A stretch of DNA of 64,000 nt from JAMOAW01 sp039908535. GTDB taxonomy: Bacteria; Pseudomonadota; Magnetococcia; Magnetococcales; JADFZT01. The first letter of the stretch is position 1. Each line of letters starts with the position of its first letter. A program made the position numbers and the translations under genes. Location of the stretch: contig JAMOAW010000026.1 in NCBI GenBank assembly GCA_039908535.1, positions 1 through 64,000 of the forward strand, written 5' to 3'. The notes beneath the pieces were generated by a model. That model did not search any database, had not been told where the DNA came from, and saw only the letters and a program-made list of their open reading frames with translations. Shown here piece after piece: positions 1-8,748 of the stretch.

Positions 1-121
1 GCAAAATCAAAAGCAAAATCAAAAGCAACACCTTGGAGGCTCTGCCTCCAAACCTCCGCCGGGGAACGTGACGCTCCCCGGACCCCTCCAATAATACTTT
101 ATTGAACGCAAATTGGTATCA
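1..121 (-). repeat. Repeat family B, copy 1 (cut by window edge)
   Basis: About 115 bp that recurs in the opposite orientation at 7490-7601 with only a few mismatches. It contains two hairpins: a GGAGGC/GCCTCC pair around the 'ccttggaggctctgcctcc' stretch, and a GGGGA-rich stem near 60-85. Its outer end reads TTGATACCAAT on the minus strand. It is continuous at its left with 12-bp AAAATC/AAAAGC tandem units like those inside families C and D. The minus-strand gene to its right takes its stop codon (99-101) from inside this repeat. Confidence 0.8.
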
Positions 122-1614
122 ACGCCCCCCGCACCACTCCAACCACGCGCTCCATATCACTGATTTTTAAATAAGGATGCATAGGTAAACTTACAATGCG
201 TTGGGCGCACTTCTCAGAAATAGGAAAATCACCAGGTTGATGACCAAGACGGGCAAAAGCAGGTTGAAGGTGAAGAGGAATAGGGTAATAAATACCGTAG
301 GGAATATGGGCAGCCTTGAGAGCTTGAACCACTTGATCCCGATGGTCGGTTAAAATGGAATATTGCGCCCAAGCACTCACTAAACCATTTGGTATAAAAG
401 GAGTTTGCACGACATCATGAAGATGATCGGTATAACGGGTTGCCAACTGACGACGCGCCGCCAACTCCTGAGGAAAAATGGCTAATTTGGGTAATAAAAT
501 GGCCGATTGTAAGGTGTCCATGCGACCATTGATCCCAATCAAAAGATGTTGATACCGCTATCGCCCCACCATCCCCATACCCTCCCAAAGGCTTGGCAGG
601 AAAAAAACTGGTCGCCCCAACATCCCCCAACCCCCCAGCAGGACGATCATGATAAATGCCACCTAAACCTTGAGCAGCATCTTCTAAAATAAACAAACCA
701 TATTTTTGTGACACATGACGAATAGCCTCATAATCGGCTGGCAGACCAAAAAGATCCACCGGAATCACCCCACGAGGACGTAATTTCCCTTCAGAAATCA
801 CCTGCTCAATCGCTTGCTCCAACTTAATCGGATCAAGATTAAAGGTTTGCCGATCAATATCCACAAAAATAGCCGTCGCCCCTAAAAGATGAATCACCTC
901 GGCCGTGGCAAAAAATGTAAAAGGGGTCGTGAAAATCGCATCCCCAACCCCAACTTCATAAGCCATCAACGGCAACAAAAGGGCATCGGTGCCGCTAGAA
1001 CAAAGCAAAACATGATCCACTTGTACAAATTCGCTTAATTTGCGCTCTAACAGACGGTTCTCCGGTCCTAAAATATATTGACCATGTTGCAACACCCCTT
1101 GTATCTGTCGCTCCAATTGCGGACGAAGACGATCTTGTTGGCTAACTAAATCCACAAAAGGCAGATCAACAACCACAGTGGGTGACGGTTCGTTGAGCAA
1201 TACCGCAGGTGTGATGGCACGGGGAGTGTAGGCCAATAAGGCAGCATCGTTGGTCAACAAACGGGCTCGCTCTCCCAGTTGTTCCAGACAGGCCAACAGT
1301 TGACTGCTGACTGGATCCAAATCCCCCAACGGCTCAATAGGTTCGCCTATGGCGCACAGACGATTTTTATCGCTTAAGAAAGTCTCTAACTTTTGACGCG
1401 CTTCCCATTGAGCCTCACGCCAAGTAAGAGGGGTTTTCGACGCCAAACGCAAACCATGAGCCATAATAGGCACCGACAACCACTCACACCCCACATAAAC
1501 CCAAAGACGATCACCACGACTTTGAGCCAATGAAATAGCGTGCAAAAGCTCTTCCGTGGGGTGCAGGGAGCAGGCTTCAATAAGAGTATCCAGGGCCAAC
1601 AGCAAATGAGACAT
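99..1614 (-). pseudogene. PIN-like domain fused to DegT/DnrJ/EryC1/StrS aminotransferase, broken by an internal deletion
   Basis: The start is taken as the ATG at 1614; the open frame upstream lies in repeat DNA. Residues 1-145 resemble a PIN-fold domain: an early Asp in LALDTLIEA, a later acidic pair in GDLDP, and a near-terminal Asp in LLTNDAAL. The rest is a sugar-nucleotide 3-aminotransferase-type fold (PLP enzyme of surface polysaccharide or antibiotic sugar synthesis), with LCSSGTDAL, LEDAAQ and the Schiff-base Lys in SFFPAKPLGGYGDGGAI. Directly after GDGGAI (near 545-560) the frame breaks and resumes in another frame as LIGINGRMDTLQ. The roughly 30 residues normally found between these motifs are missing, so about 90 bp have been lost with a frameshift. 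The final residues (ALIPICVQ) come from repeat B. An assembly error at the junction cannot be excluded. The PIN assignment is less certain than the aminotransferase one. Confidence 0.75.
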
Positions 1615-1625
1615 CTTCTTCTTCC

Positions 1626-1718
1626 TTAAAATTAAAAACAAAACCTTGGGGGAGTTACTTGATAAAAGATGCAAACAGACCCCCAAACCCCCTCCTTTTT
1701 TTTAAATAATTAAAAAAA
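1626..1718. repeat. Decayed family A repeat
   Basis: A degenerate copy. It has the CCTTGGGGG and CCCCCAAACCCC blocks, the T8 run and AATAATTAAAAAAAA of family A, but carries unrelated sequence in the middle and lacks clear ends. It lies between the DegT gene start and a family D copy. Confidence 0.55.
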
Positions 1719-1719
1719 A

Positions 1720-1866
1720 GGTAACCGTTCAGATAAAAAAAATTAAAAACAAGACCTTGGGGGATTGCATCCCCCAACCCCCCTGCTATTTGAAGAAAGC
1801 AAAACCGAATTCAAAAGCAAAGTCAAAACCCTGGGGGCAATCCCCCAGACCCCTTTTTTTTATGAT
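1720..1866. repeat. Family D repeat, right end truncated
   Basis: Begins with the terminal repeat GGTAACCGTTCA, then AGACCTTGGGGGATTGCATCC, the CTGCTATTTGAAGAAAGC block, and CCCTGGGGGCAATCCCCCAG with an eight-T run. The matching right end TGAACGGTTACC is missing: similarity stops at the mfd stop codon (1868). The two hairpins followed by T runs could act as a terminator for mfd. Confidence 0.75.
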
Positions 1867-1867
1867 T

Positions 1868-4800
1868 TCAATGTTTCCCCAACATCTGCTCTGGAGAGAG
1901 GGAGGTGAGAATCTGCTCCAACTCTTTAATGCGTGTTTCAGGCTCAGCCCAATCCCGGTTGCGCACGGTAAGAGTGCTGCTCTCTTGATTTAAACGAAAA
2001 TGGCCACCCCCTTTTTGAATCAGTTGAATCAATGCCATAGAATCAATGTTGGGTTGGGGATGAAATTGAATGCTGCCTCCTTTGGGACCCGCCTCAAGAC
2101 GCACAATTTTAAGCTTTTTGCACAACCATTTAAAACCCATCACCTTTAATAAATTTTCCACCGTCTGCGGAAGTCGACCAAAACGGTCAATTAATTCCAA
2201 ACGCATTTCCGCAATCGCTTTAAAATTGCCCAAACCAGAAATTCGTTTATAAAGAGATAGACGCTGATGCACATCTGAAACATAGGTGTCGGGAATAAAC
2301 GTAGAAAGATATAAATTAATATTAGGAACAATGGCCCCCTCTTCAGAGACCGCACTCTTTTCTCCCTCCTCATTTTCCCCTTTCAAAATCAAAATGGCCT
2401 CTTGAAGCATTTGGTTATAAAGATCAAAACCCACCTCCCGAATCTGCCCCGACTGCTCCTCACCAAGGATATTGCCCGCACCACGAATTTCCAAATCATG
2501 GGTGGCCAACATAAACCCAGCCCCCAAATCCCCCAAAGACTCAAAAGCCTCCAACCGTCTGAGGGCATCGGCTGCCAACCTATCCCGAGGCGGAATCAAT
2601 AAATAGGCATAAGCACGCCGCTTGGAGCGTCCAACGCGACCACGCAACTGATGCAATTGCGCCAAACCAAATTTATCAGCCCGGTGTATAATAATCGTAT
2701 TGACCGATGGAATATCCACCCCATTTTCAATAATAGTCGTACAAAGCAATAGGTTAAACTCTTGGCGATAGAAGGCCAACATCACCCGTTCCAGTTGGGT
2801 GCCGCGCATTTGACCGTGGGCTACCCCTACTTTGGCTTCGGGAACCAGCTGCGCCAATTTAGCCGCCATTTGATCAATATCTCGCACCTGATTATAAAGA
2901 TAAAAAACCTGCCCACCCCGATAAATCTCCCGCAAAATCGCCTCTCGAATCAATTCGGGTTGATATTGGGTGATGACCGTCCGTATGGATAAACGATCCA
3001 CAGGGGGCGTGGCAATGATGGAAATATCACGAATACCTGCCATGGCCATGTGCATGGTGCGAGGAATCGGCGTGGCGGTCAGCGTTAAAATATCAACACT
3101 GGCCCGAAAACCTTTGATACACTCTTTATGAGCCACGCCAAAACGTTGCTCTTCATCGACGACAAGCAAACCTAAATCTTTAAAAACAATGTCTTTTTGC
3201 AACAACCGATGCGTTCCAATAACAATTTCAATCCGCCCTAAAGCCAAATTTTCAATCACCTGTTTAATCTCAGAAGGCTTGCGAAAACGCGAGAGCAACG
3301 CCACCTGAATGGGATAAGCAGCCATGCGCCGCGCAAAAGTTTCATAATGTTGTTGAGCCAAAATCGTGGTTGGAGCCAACACCGCCACCTGTTTGCCATC
3401 CATGGCCGCACGAAAAGCCGCGCGCAACGCCACCTCGGTTTTGCCATACCCAACATCGCCACACACCAAACGATCCATAGGACGTGGCGTTTGCATATCT
3501 TCCAAAACCTTTTCAATGGCAAACCCCTGGTCTGGCGTCTCCTCAAAGGGAAACGTGGCGGCAAACTCTTGATAAAGGGGATCCGTGCCAGAAAAGGCAA
3601 ACCCTGGTTTGGCTTGCCGTTGCGCCTGCAAACGCACCAACTCTTCGGCCATTTCAAATATTCTTTGTTGCACCTTTTGTTTGGTCTTTTGCCAACGGCT
3701 TCCCCCTAGTTTATCCAGGGAAACCCCTTCACCACCCGCATGTTTGCTTACCAAATCCAAATTTTCTACCGGAACATAAAGTTTATCCCCATCGGCATAA
3801 AACAACAGCAAAAAATCATTTTTTATCACCCCAATCGTCAAAGAGTGCAAACCACCATATTGGGCCACCCCATGATCTATATGAACCACCAAATCGCCTT
3901 CGTTTAAATCGGCAAAACTGGCAATCATTTGATCTAAAAAACCTTTATGCACCTTGCGACGGGTCACCCGGGGCCCAAAAAAGGCATCTTCAGAGATCAA
4001 CGCCAAACGCAAATCGGCTTGCATAAAGCCCCGCGCCACATCACCAACCGTCAGACAAAACGATCCTGGCGGCTGCATAAAAGCCTGCATCCAAGAGGTA
4101 ACCTCTTGGGGAGGAAGCTTATAATCCACCAACACCTCCCGCAGACGCTCCTGTTGACCCAAAGTTCTCGCCACCAAACAAACCCGATAGCCTTGTTTAC
4201 GCAACCCTTTTAAATGCTCGGCCGCCTGCTGCAAAATAGGCTGACCTTGAGAATCCAATTGACGATAATAGTCAGGTGTCGGGCTAAAACCCTGAAAAAG
4301 GGTGTTCTCAACCAATTCATTATTGTTAATAAAAAAATGAACAGAATTTTGGACATGGTTTTGGTAGTCATCCAAAGATAGATACAACCCGGTAACCGGC
4401 AAAAATCGCCCTTCGGGATATTGGGCCGTGATGGATTGGTGGCGTTTGAGGATATCTTCGCTGTGCTTGACGGCCTCTTCTTGACAGGTTTCTGTCCACA
4501 AAAACAGGCTGTTTTGGGGAAGATAATCAAAAAAGGTATCCAGCTTGGCATGAAAAAGGGGAAGATAATGTTCCATGCCCTGATATTTTTCCCCTTTGGA
4601 AACCAAACGATAAATCTCATCTTCGGCCGCTGCTCCCCCAAAGGTATTGCGATATTCGGTTCGAAAGGTACGAATGGTCTCTTCGTCTAAAATAACCTCA
4701 CAGACGGGAAGAGCCCTAAGAAAAGGAATAGAATCGGTCGAGCGTTGCGTAACAGGATCAAACAGACGCAACGTTTCCACCGTATCTCCAAAAAGTTCCA

Positions 4801-5422
4801 CCCGCACCGGCTCTTCCCGACCGGGCGGAAAAAGATCAATAATCCCCCCCCGCACAGCAAACTCCCCCGGTTCTGTCACCAAAGAGGTGGCATGGTAACC
4901 AGAAATGGCCAAAAATTTACGCAATTGCGGCACATTTAATTGATCATGCACGGCAATGACAAAACCATAACGGGACAATACCTGCCTTGGCATCACCCGC
5001 TGCATGAGAGCAGCCGGCGTGGTGACGATCACCCCCTTGGGATGACCCCGTTCATCCCCGGCCAAAATCGCCCCTTGACCGCTCATTTGAGTCAAACGAA
5101 ATAACGTCGATAACCGCTCGGAAACCAGAGGAGCAAACGGAGACAGCGGTTCAAAAGGCAAAATTTCCCAGGCTGGAAATTGCCAAATAGGCAAAAAAAG
5201 GTCCAAATGACGGGTAAAATAGAGCAACTCACGATACATCGCTTCGGCGCGACGGGTGGTCGCCGCTACTAAAACAATGGGGGCGGGCTCCCTTCTGGCT
5301 AGCAGCGTGGCAAACAACGAAACCGCACTATCGGGTAGGCCCGAGAGAGGAATGGCGGAATTTAGAGAAACGCGTGAGAGTAAACGTTCTAAATCGGGTG
5401 GCAATATATTTTGTGTGGTCAT
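1868..5422 (-). CDS. mfd: Transcription-repair coupling factor Mfd
   Basis: A 1184-residue ATP-dependent DNA translocase that removes RNA polymerase stalled at lesions and recruits UvrA. Residues 1-330 form the UvrB-like damage module. The RNA-polymerase-interacting domain is near 505-575 (GDLVVHIDHGVAQYGG). The translocase has Walker A GDVGYGKTE near 655, the DEEQ box near 755, and LRGRVGRSKRRAYAYL in the TRG motif. The C-terminal UvrA-binding-surface mimic domain is present. The ATG at 5422 is chosen because GGAAAG lies just upstream and the protein aligns from MTTQNILPP; the open frame extends upstream only through repeat DNA. Length is close to the usual 1150. No defect seen. Confidence 0.96.
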   Translation of the reverse strand: MTTQNILPPDLERLLSRVSLNSAIPLSGLPDSAVSLFATLLARREPAPIVLVAATTRRAEAMYRELLYFTRHLDLFLPIWQFPAWEILPFEPLSPFAPLVSERLSTLFRLTQMSGQGAILAGDERGHPKGVIVTTPAALMQRVMPRQVLSRYGFVIAVHDQLNVPQLRKFLAISGYHATSLVTEPGEFAVRGGIIDLFPPGREEPVRVELFGDTVETLRLFDPVTQRSTDSIPFLRALPVCEVILDEETIRTFRTEYRNTFGGAAAEDEIYRLVSKGEKYQGMEHYLPLFHAKLDTFFDYLPQNSLFLWTETCQEEAVKHSEDILKRHQSITAQYPEGRFLPVTGLYLSLDDYQNHVQNSVHFFINNNELVENTLFQGFSPTPDYYRQLDSQGQPILQQAAEHLKGLRKQGYRVCLVARTLGQQERLREVLVDYKLPPQEVTSWMQAFMQPPGSFCLTVGDVARGFMQADLRLALISEDAFFGPRVTRRKVHKGFLDQMIASFADLNEGDLVVHIDHGVAQYGGLHSLTIGVIKNDFLLLFYADGDKLYVPVENLDLVSKHAGGEGVSLDKLGGSRWQKTKQKVQQRIFEMAEELVRLQAQRQAKPGFAFSGTDPLYQEFAATFPFEETPDQGFAIEKVLEDMQTPRPMDRLVCGDVGYGKTEVALRAAFRAAMDGKQVAVLAPTTILAQQHYETFARRMAAYPIQVALLSRFRKPSEIKQVIENLALGRIEIVIGTHRLLQKDIVFKDLGLLVVDEEQRFGVAHKECIKGFRASVDILTLTATPIPRTMHMAMAGIRDISIIATPPVDRLSIRTVITQYQPELIREAILREIYRGGQVFYLYNQVRDIDQMAAKLAQLVPEAKVGVAHGQMRGTQLERVMLAFYRQEFNLLLCTTIIENGVDIPSVNTIIIHRADKFGLAQLHQLRGRVGRSKRRAYAYLLIPPRDRLAADALRRLEAFESLGDLGAGFMLATHDLEIRGAGNILGEEQSGQIREVGFDLYNQMLQEAILILKGENEEGEKSAVSEEGAIVPNINLYLSTFIPDTYVSDVHQRLSLYKRISGLGNFKAIAEMRLELIDRFGRLPQTVENLLKVMGFKWLCKKLKIVRLEAGPKGGSIQFHPQPNIDSMALIQLIQKGGGHFRLNQESSTLTVRNRDWAEPETRIKELEQILTSLSPEQMLGKH

Positions 5423-5440
5423 GTTCTTTCCAAAAAATTT

Positions 5441-5818
5441 GGTACCACCACATTTAAGTGTGGACGATGAACGAGTGCCTGAACAAAAAGGAACATGATG
5501 CCCTGCGGGCAAAAAAAAATCAAAGGCCAAACCCTGGGGGATGAATCCCCCAGACCCCCTCTTTTTTTTTAAGAATTAAAAAAAAGGGTGGGGGGATTGG
5601 GGGGCGGTTCTCCGCCCCCCAAGGTCTTGATTTTTATTTTTCCGATACATTAAAATCAAGACCTTGGGGGATGACATCCCCCAATCCCCCTGCTCTTTGA
5701 AGGAAGCAAAACCGAGGTCAAAAGCAAAATCAAAACCCTGAGGGCAATCCCCCAGACCCCTTTTTTTTTAAATCATAAAACCAAAAAACAGACGACCACA
5801 GTTAAGTGTGGTGGTACC
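5441..5818. repeat. Family C element interrupted by a nested family A element
   Basis: Both C ends are present: GGTACCACCACATTTAAG at 5441 and CTTAAC/GTGGTGGTACC ending at 5818. Compared with the uninterrupted copy at 57341-57563 (read in reverse), similarity is continuous up to GCCTGAACAAAAAG (5490). It is then broken by a complete family A copy (5491-5650) and resumes at TCAAGACCTTGGGGGATG (near 5655). This fills the gap between mfd and pcm; no gene is seen in it. Confidence 0.88.
5491..5650 (+). repeat. Family A repeat, full length, nested in family C
   Basis: Reference full copy. The left end has a GCCC-TGCG-GGGC mini-hairpin. Next comes the perfect palindrome CTGGGGGATGAATCCCCCAG, then a T9 run and A-run pair. 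A GGGGGGCGG stem with a TTCT loop follows, and the right end is CTTGATTTTTATTTTTCCGATACAT. The hairpin plus T-rich stretch in both directions resembles back-to-back intrinsic terminators. The strand sign only records this left-to-right orientation. Confidence 0.9.
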
Positions 5819-5848
5819 GGCATTATGTTCGCACCCCAAACTCTTCTC

Positions 5849-6523
5849 TCACCATCCCTCTTTTCCCAAAAGAGGCACAAACGTACAAGCAAACAAGGTA
5901 TGAATCAAAATCTCCCCCTCTTCCCCCTTTCTCACCAACAACAAATTTTGCATCCCCCGTGTTCCCACTGGAATCACCATTCTTCCTGTCACGGGTCGCA
6001 ACTGCGCCACAAGCGAAGGAGGAATTTCCGGGGCAGCGGCGGTCACCGAAATGGCATCGTAAAGCCCCTCGTACCCCACGGAACCATCCCCCAAAACCCC
6101 ACGAATATTTTCCAACCCCAAAGCATCCCACCGCTCTACAGCGGCCTTCAATAGTGCGTCGATGCGTTCTACCGCCACCACCTCACCCGCCAACTGCGCC
6201 AATACCGCAGCTCCATAACCCGATCCCGCCCCCACCTCTAAAACCCTCTCCTCCCCCTTTAATGCCAACAATTCCGCCATGACCGCCACCATATACGGCT
6301 GAGAAATCGTCTGCTCCTGCCCAATCGGCAACGCCCCATCCCGATAGGCCAACTCCTGATAAATCTCCAGCACAAACCTCTCCCGAGGCAATCTCTCCAT
6401 CACCTCCAACACCCGCGCATCCCCAATCCCCCGCCCCCGCAGTTGCTCCTGGACCATACGCTGCCTTTCCAGTCTCGTCTCTGGCGGATCCCATAAAAGA
6501 GGATTGGCTTTTTTAAATAACAT
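5849..6523 (-). CDS. pcm: Protein-L-isoaspartate O-methyltransferase
   Basis: A 224-residue SAM-dependent enzyme that methylates L-isoaspartyl residues in damaged proteins as the first step of repair. SAM motif I is VLEVGAGSGYGAAVLAQL near residue 95. The family-specific GQEQTISQPYMVA precedes it, and TAAAPEIPPSLVAQL follows. The ATG at 6523 is preferred over the longer open frame because GAGGAG lies 5 bases upstream and the family normally starts near here. The roughly 300 bp upstream to the divergent gene at 6820 are AT-rich with no further gene seen, and probably hold promoters for both. Confidence 0.93.
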   Translation of the reverse strand: MLFKKANPLLWDPPETRLERQRMVQEQLRGRGIGDARVLEVMERLPRERFVLEIYQELAYRDGALPIGQEQTISQPYMVAVMAELLALKGEERVLEVGAGSGYGAAVLAQLAGEVVAVERIDALLKAAVERWDALGLENIRGVLGDGSVGYEGLYDAISVTAAAPEIPPSLVAQLRPVTGRMVIPVGTRGMQNLLLVRKGEEGEILIHTLFACTFVPLLGKEGW

Positions 6524-6819
6524 GTCGCTCCTCGCTGTTCTCAACAAATGGACCTCACACCCCTCATTTTTACCATACCCACCCCTTAAATCACAGGGTT
6601 TGCCCGTTCGACATGGGAGATCCTGTGCAATCAAAACAGAACGCTATCCCAGGTCTACACAATCCTAATCTTGTGTAGACGATCAAAAAGGTTAGAGAAG
6701 ATGGGAACACCATTTTTATAAGACTTAGAAAATAATTTATTTTTTCCTGTCATTAAATTTAAATTTTTTGTATTCTTAATAAAATATTCACATTCACCAC
6801 ATTTTTTGGAGATTATCAA

Positions 6820-7491
6820 ATGAAAACCATAAGTATGTTGGCTATGTGGGGCGTGTTGACTGGTTTGAGTGTGGGAGATGTTCAAGCAGAAAATTTTTCC
6901 GTTCCAAATATACTGCCAACAAATCCTGCGACAAAATTGCCAGAAAATATACAAAACAAAAAAATAAATGAAAATTTTGATGCGTTGGTTAATATTATAA
7001 ACCAGTTAAAACAAAAAGTTGCGACTCTTGAAGGCTCAGGGACACAATCCCCCTGCACAACTCCTGATTCCTATGGATTTTGCGATAATGGCAACGGAAC
7101 GGTCACTCACGCCGAAACTGGCTTGGTACTTTTGGCCAATGCCAACTGCTTTGATGTTTTAATGTGGGATGATGCCGTTTCATCTGTCGCCTCCTTGGCG
7201 GATGGCATGTGTGGATTGACGGATGGTTCCACTGCGGGGGAATGGCGCATGCCAAACAGTACTCAAATCAAAGGATTTCTTCAAGATATCGATGGCGGTG
7301 AGTTGGAAGTTCTTTATCAAGCTTCATTAGATCCCATCTTCACAAACATGCAACCCGCCTACTATTGGTCGGGAACAACCAACATCAACTCGCCAAAAGA
7401 GGCATGGAACATCTTCCTCGGCAACGGCTATATCCGCTATTTTGCCAAATCATTCGAAACCTATGTCTGGCCAATCAGAAACAGTCATTGA
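6820..7491 (+). CDS. Secreted protein with DUF1566 (Lcl-type) domain
   Basis: 223 residues. An N-terminal signal peptide (hydrophobic MLAMWGVLTGLSVG, likely cut after VQA, residue 24) is followed by a short helical linker and, from about residue 75, a DUF1566-like domain: GTVTHAETGLVL, WRMPNSTQIKGFL, YYWSGTT and the final VWPIRN. Such domains occur in extracytoplasmic proteins, often with adhesive or unknown roles; no enzyme function is implied. GGAG 8 bases upstream supports the ATG. The stop codon TGA (7489-7491) is formed by the first bases of the adjoining family B repeat (CAT TGA TACC). It stands alone, divergent from pcm. Confidence 0.8.
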   Translation: MKTISMLAMWGVLTGLSVGDVQAENFSVPNILPTNPATKLPENIQNKKINENFDALVNIINQLKQKVATLEGSGTQSPCTTPDSYGFCDNGNGTVTHAETGLVLLANANCFDVLMWDDAVSSVASLADGMCGLTDGSTAGEWRMPNSTQIKGFLQDIDGGELEVLYQASLDPIFTNMQPAYYWSGTTNINSPKEAWNIFLGNGYIRYFAKSFETYVWPIRNSH

Positions 7492-7601
7492 TACCAATGT
7501 GCGTTTAATAAAGTATTCATGGAGAGGTCCGGGGAGCGTCACGCTCCCCAGCGGAGGTTTGGAGGCAGAGCCTCCAAGGTGTTGCTTTTGATTTTAATCT
7601 T
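7490..7601 (+). repeat. Repeat family B, copy 2
   Basis: Reads TTGATACCAATGTGCG... to GGTGTTGCTTTTGATTTT and is nearly identical to the reverse complement of 1-121. Hairpins GGGGAGCGT/ACGCTCCCC and GGAGGC/GCCTCC are visible. It abuts the stop codon of the DUF1566 gene, just as copy 1 carries the stop of the DegT gene. This and the following D and A elements account for the 328-bp gap to 7820. Confidence 0.85.
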
Positions 7602-7602
7602 T

Positions 7603-7711
7603 GTAACCGTGCACCGAAGTAAAATTTTACGTTTTTATATATTAATAAAAAAAGGGGTCTGGGGGATTGCCCCCAGGGTTTTGTTTTTGATCTTTTTATC
7701 TGAACGGTTAC
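7603..7711. repeat. Family D repeat, internally shortened
   Basis: Starts GTAACCGTGCACCGAAG with the GTAAAATTTTAC palindrome, continues TATATTAATAAAAAAAGG and GTCTGGGGGATTGCCCCCAG, and ends TGAACGGTTAC. The central block with GAAGGAAGC and the 12-bp units seen in longer copies (60462-60708) is missing. Confidence 0.75.
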
Positions 7712-7739
7712 GAATCTTTTAGCAGAAAGCGACGATAAA

Positions 7740-7823
7740 AACATAATGCCCTACGGGCAAAAAATTAAAATCAAAACCCTGGGGGATGAATCCCCCAGAC
7801 CCCCTCTTTTTTTTAAGCCTTAA
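7740..7823 (+). repeat. Family A repeat, left half only
   Basis: The left end ATAATGCCCTACGGGC, the CTGGGGGATGAATCCCCCAG palindrome and the T8 run are present. Similarity stops in the A-run, where the CheW-like gene ends. The last three codons and stop (TTT TTT CTT TAA, read on the minus strand) of that gene lie in this repeat-derived A-run. Confidence 0.75.
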
Positions 7824-8230
7824 AGAAAAAAAGGTGAAGGACGATCTCTCCCCTCCGGCAACAACCCCGGATCCAAAATCACCACCGCCCCCCCCTCATC
7901 CCACGCCAAACCGCGCACGGCTGGAGCAGTCGGTAACGCCGCAATCAGAGGAGGAAGTGGATGCAAGGCGTCAAAAAAATAGTGACGCAGATAAATAGGC
8001 TCTTCAACACGAATAAAACGCTCGCCAGTAAGAGAGAGCACCCGTAAAGAACGAAAACATGTCGTTTGGTGCGTAACAACTGAAAAATTAAGCAAAATGG
8101 CTAAGGATTCCCCAGGGTGCGGGTGAAGACCGCAAACCTGAGTGGAAACAATACCAAAACGCAGGCCGTCGGCAGTAAAAACCACCAGATCCAAACCGGC
8201 AGAAGAGGCCGTTAAGCCCTGCTGATTCAT
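7820..8230 (-). CDS. Divergent CheW-like chemosensory protein
   Basis: 136 residues. It resembles a shortened CheW fold: LVVFTADGLRFGIVSTQV at the start, LPTAPAVRGLAW (compare the usual LP.aP..v.Gv) and VVILDPGLL in place of the iPvvDL motif. It is the last gene of the chemosensory operon; its ATG overlaps the stop of the preceding cheW by 4 bases (ATGA). By analogy with Wsp-type systems, which carry two CheW proteins, it may be a second adaptor. Its tail (PSPFFL) is repeat-derived, so the native C-terminus may be lost. The assignment rests on weak motifs and operon position. Confidence 0.6.
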   Translation of the reverse strand: MNQQGLTASSAGLDLVVFTADGLRFGIVSTQVCGLHPHPGESLAILLNFSVVTHQTTCFRSLRVLSLTGERFIRVEEPIYLRHYFFDALHPLPPLIAALPTAPAVRGLAWDEGGAVVILDPGLLPEGRDRPSPFFL

Positions 8231-8748
8231 GAAATACCTGCCTGATATCCTTGAAATAAACGGCTTAAATCCAGTAAAATGACCATCTGGCCCGTATAGG
8301 TAAAAACCCCGTCTACCCAGGGAAGAATTTTTTCATTGAAGGTGGCTAGGGGTGGTTGAATTTGATTCTCAGGAATATCCATCACCTCCAAAACCCGATC
8401 CACCCGCAAACCGCTCTGCATCTGAGGCGTCCGACCTAACAAAATGGCCGTATGACGGGTGAGAGGTTGCTCCTCGGTGCCAACAACCATGGCTAAACGC
8501 AAAACCGATTCAATATCGCCCCGTAAATAAATCACCCCAGCTATAGAGGCCGGACAACCAGGAACAAAAAAAATCTCCCGGTAAGGCAAAATCTCGACAA
8601 TATAATGGCCATGAAAGGCGTATAACATATCGTTCAAAGCAAAAATAACCAATTTGACCGTTGCGGCATCCAACTCAATCACCGCCTTTTTGGCTTGAAC
8701 ACGCAGGGCCAATAGGTCATTTAGGGGAGAGATGGGTGCATGGCTCAT
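8227..8748 (-). CDS. cheW: CheW chemosensory adaptor
   Basis: 173 residues with one CheW domain from about residue 30: KLVIFALNDMLYAFHGHYIVEILPY, VPGCPASIAGVIYLRGDIESVLRL (the IxGVixLRG hallmark) and MVILLDLSRLF near the end. CheW couples receptors to the CheA kinase in cytoplasmic-membrane arrays. Its start overlaps the stop of the GGDEF gene by 4 bases, indicating translational coupling. The roughly 28-residue N-terminal extension before the domain has no assigned role. Confidence 0.88.
   Translation of the reverse strand: MSHAPISPLNDLLALRVQAKKAVIELDAATVKLVIFALNDMLYAFHGHYIVEILPYREIFFVPGCPASIAGVIYLRGDIESVLRLAMVVGTEEQPLTRHTAILLGRTPQMQSGLRVDRVLEVMDIPENQIQPPLATFNEKILPWVDGVFTYTGQMVILLDLSRLFQGYQAGIS

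Noticed and set aside
5423..5530. N-terminal extension of Mfd to 5530
   Set aside because: Those codons lie in repeats C and A; a good ribosome-binding site and family alignment support the ATG at 5422.
5806..6282. Open frames opposite pcm, and similar long antisense frames opposite mfd, cheA and hemD
   Set aside because: They are shadows of well-supported genes in other frames, with low-complexity translations.
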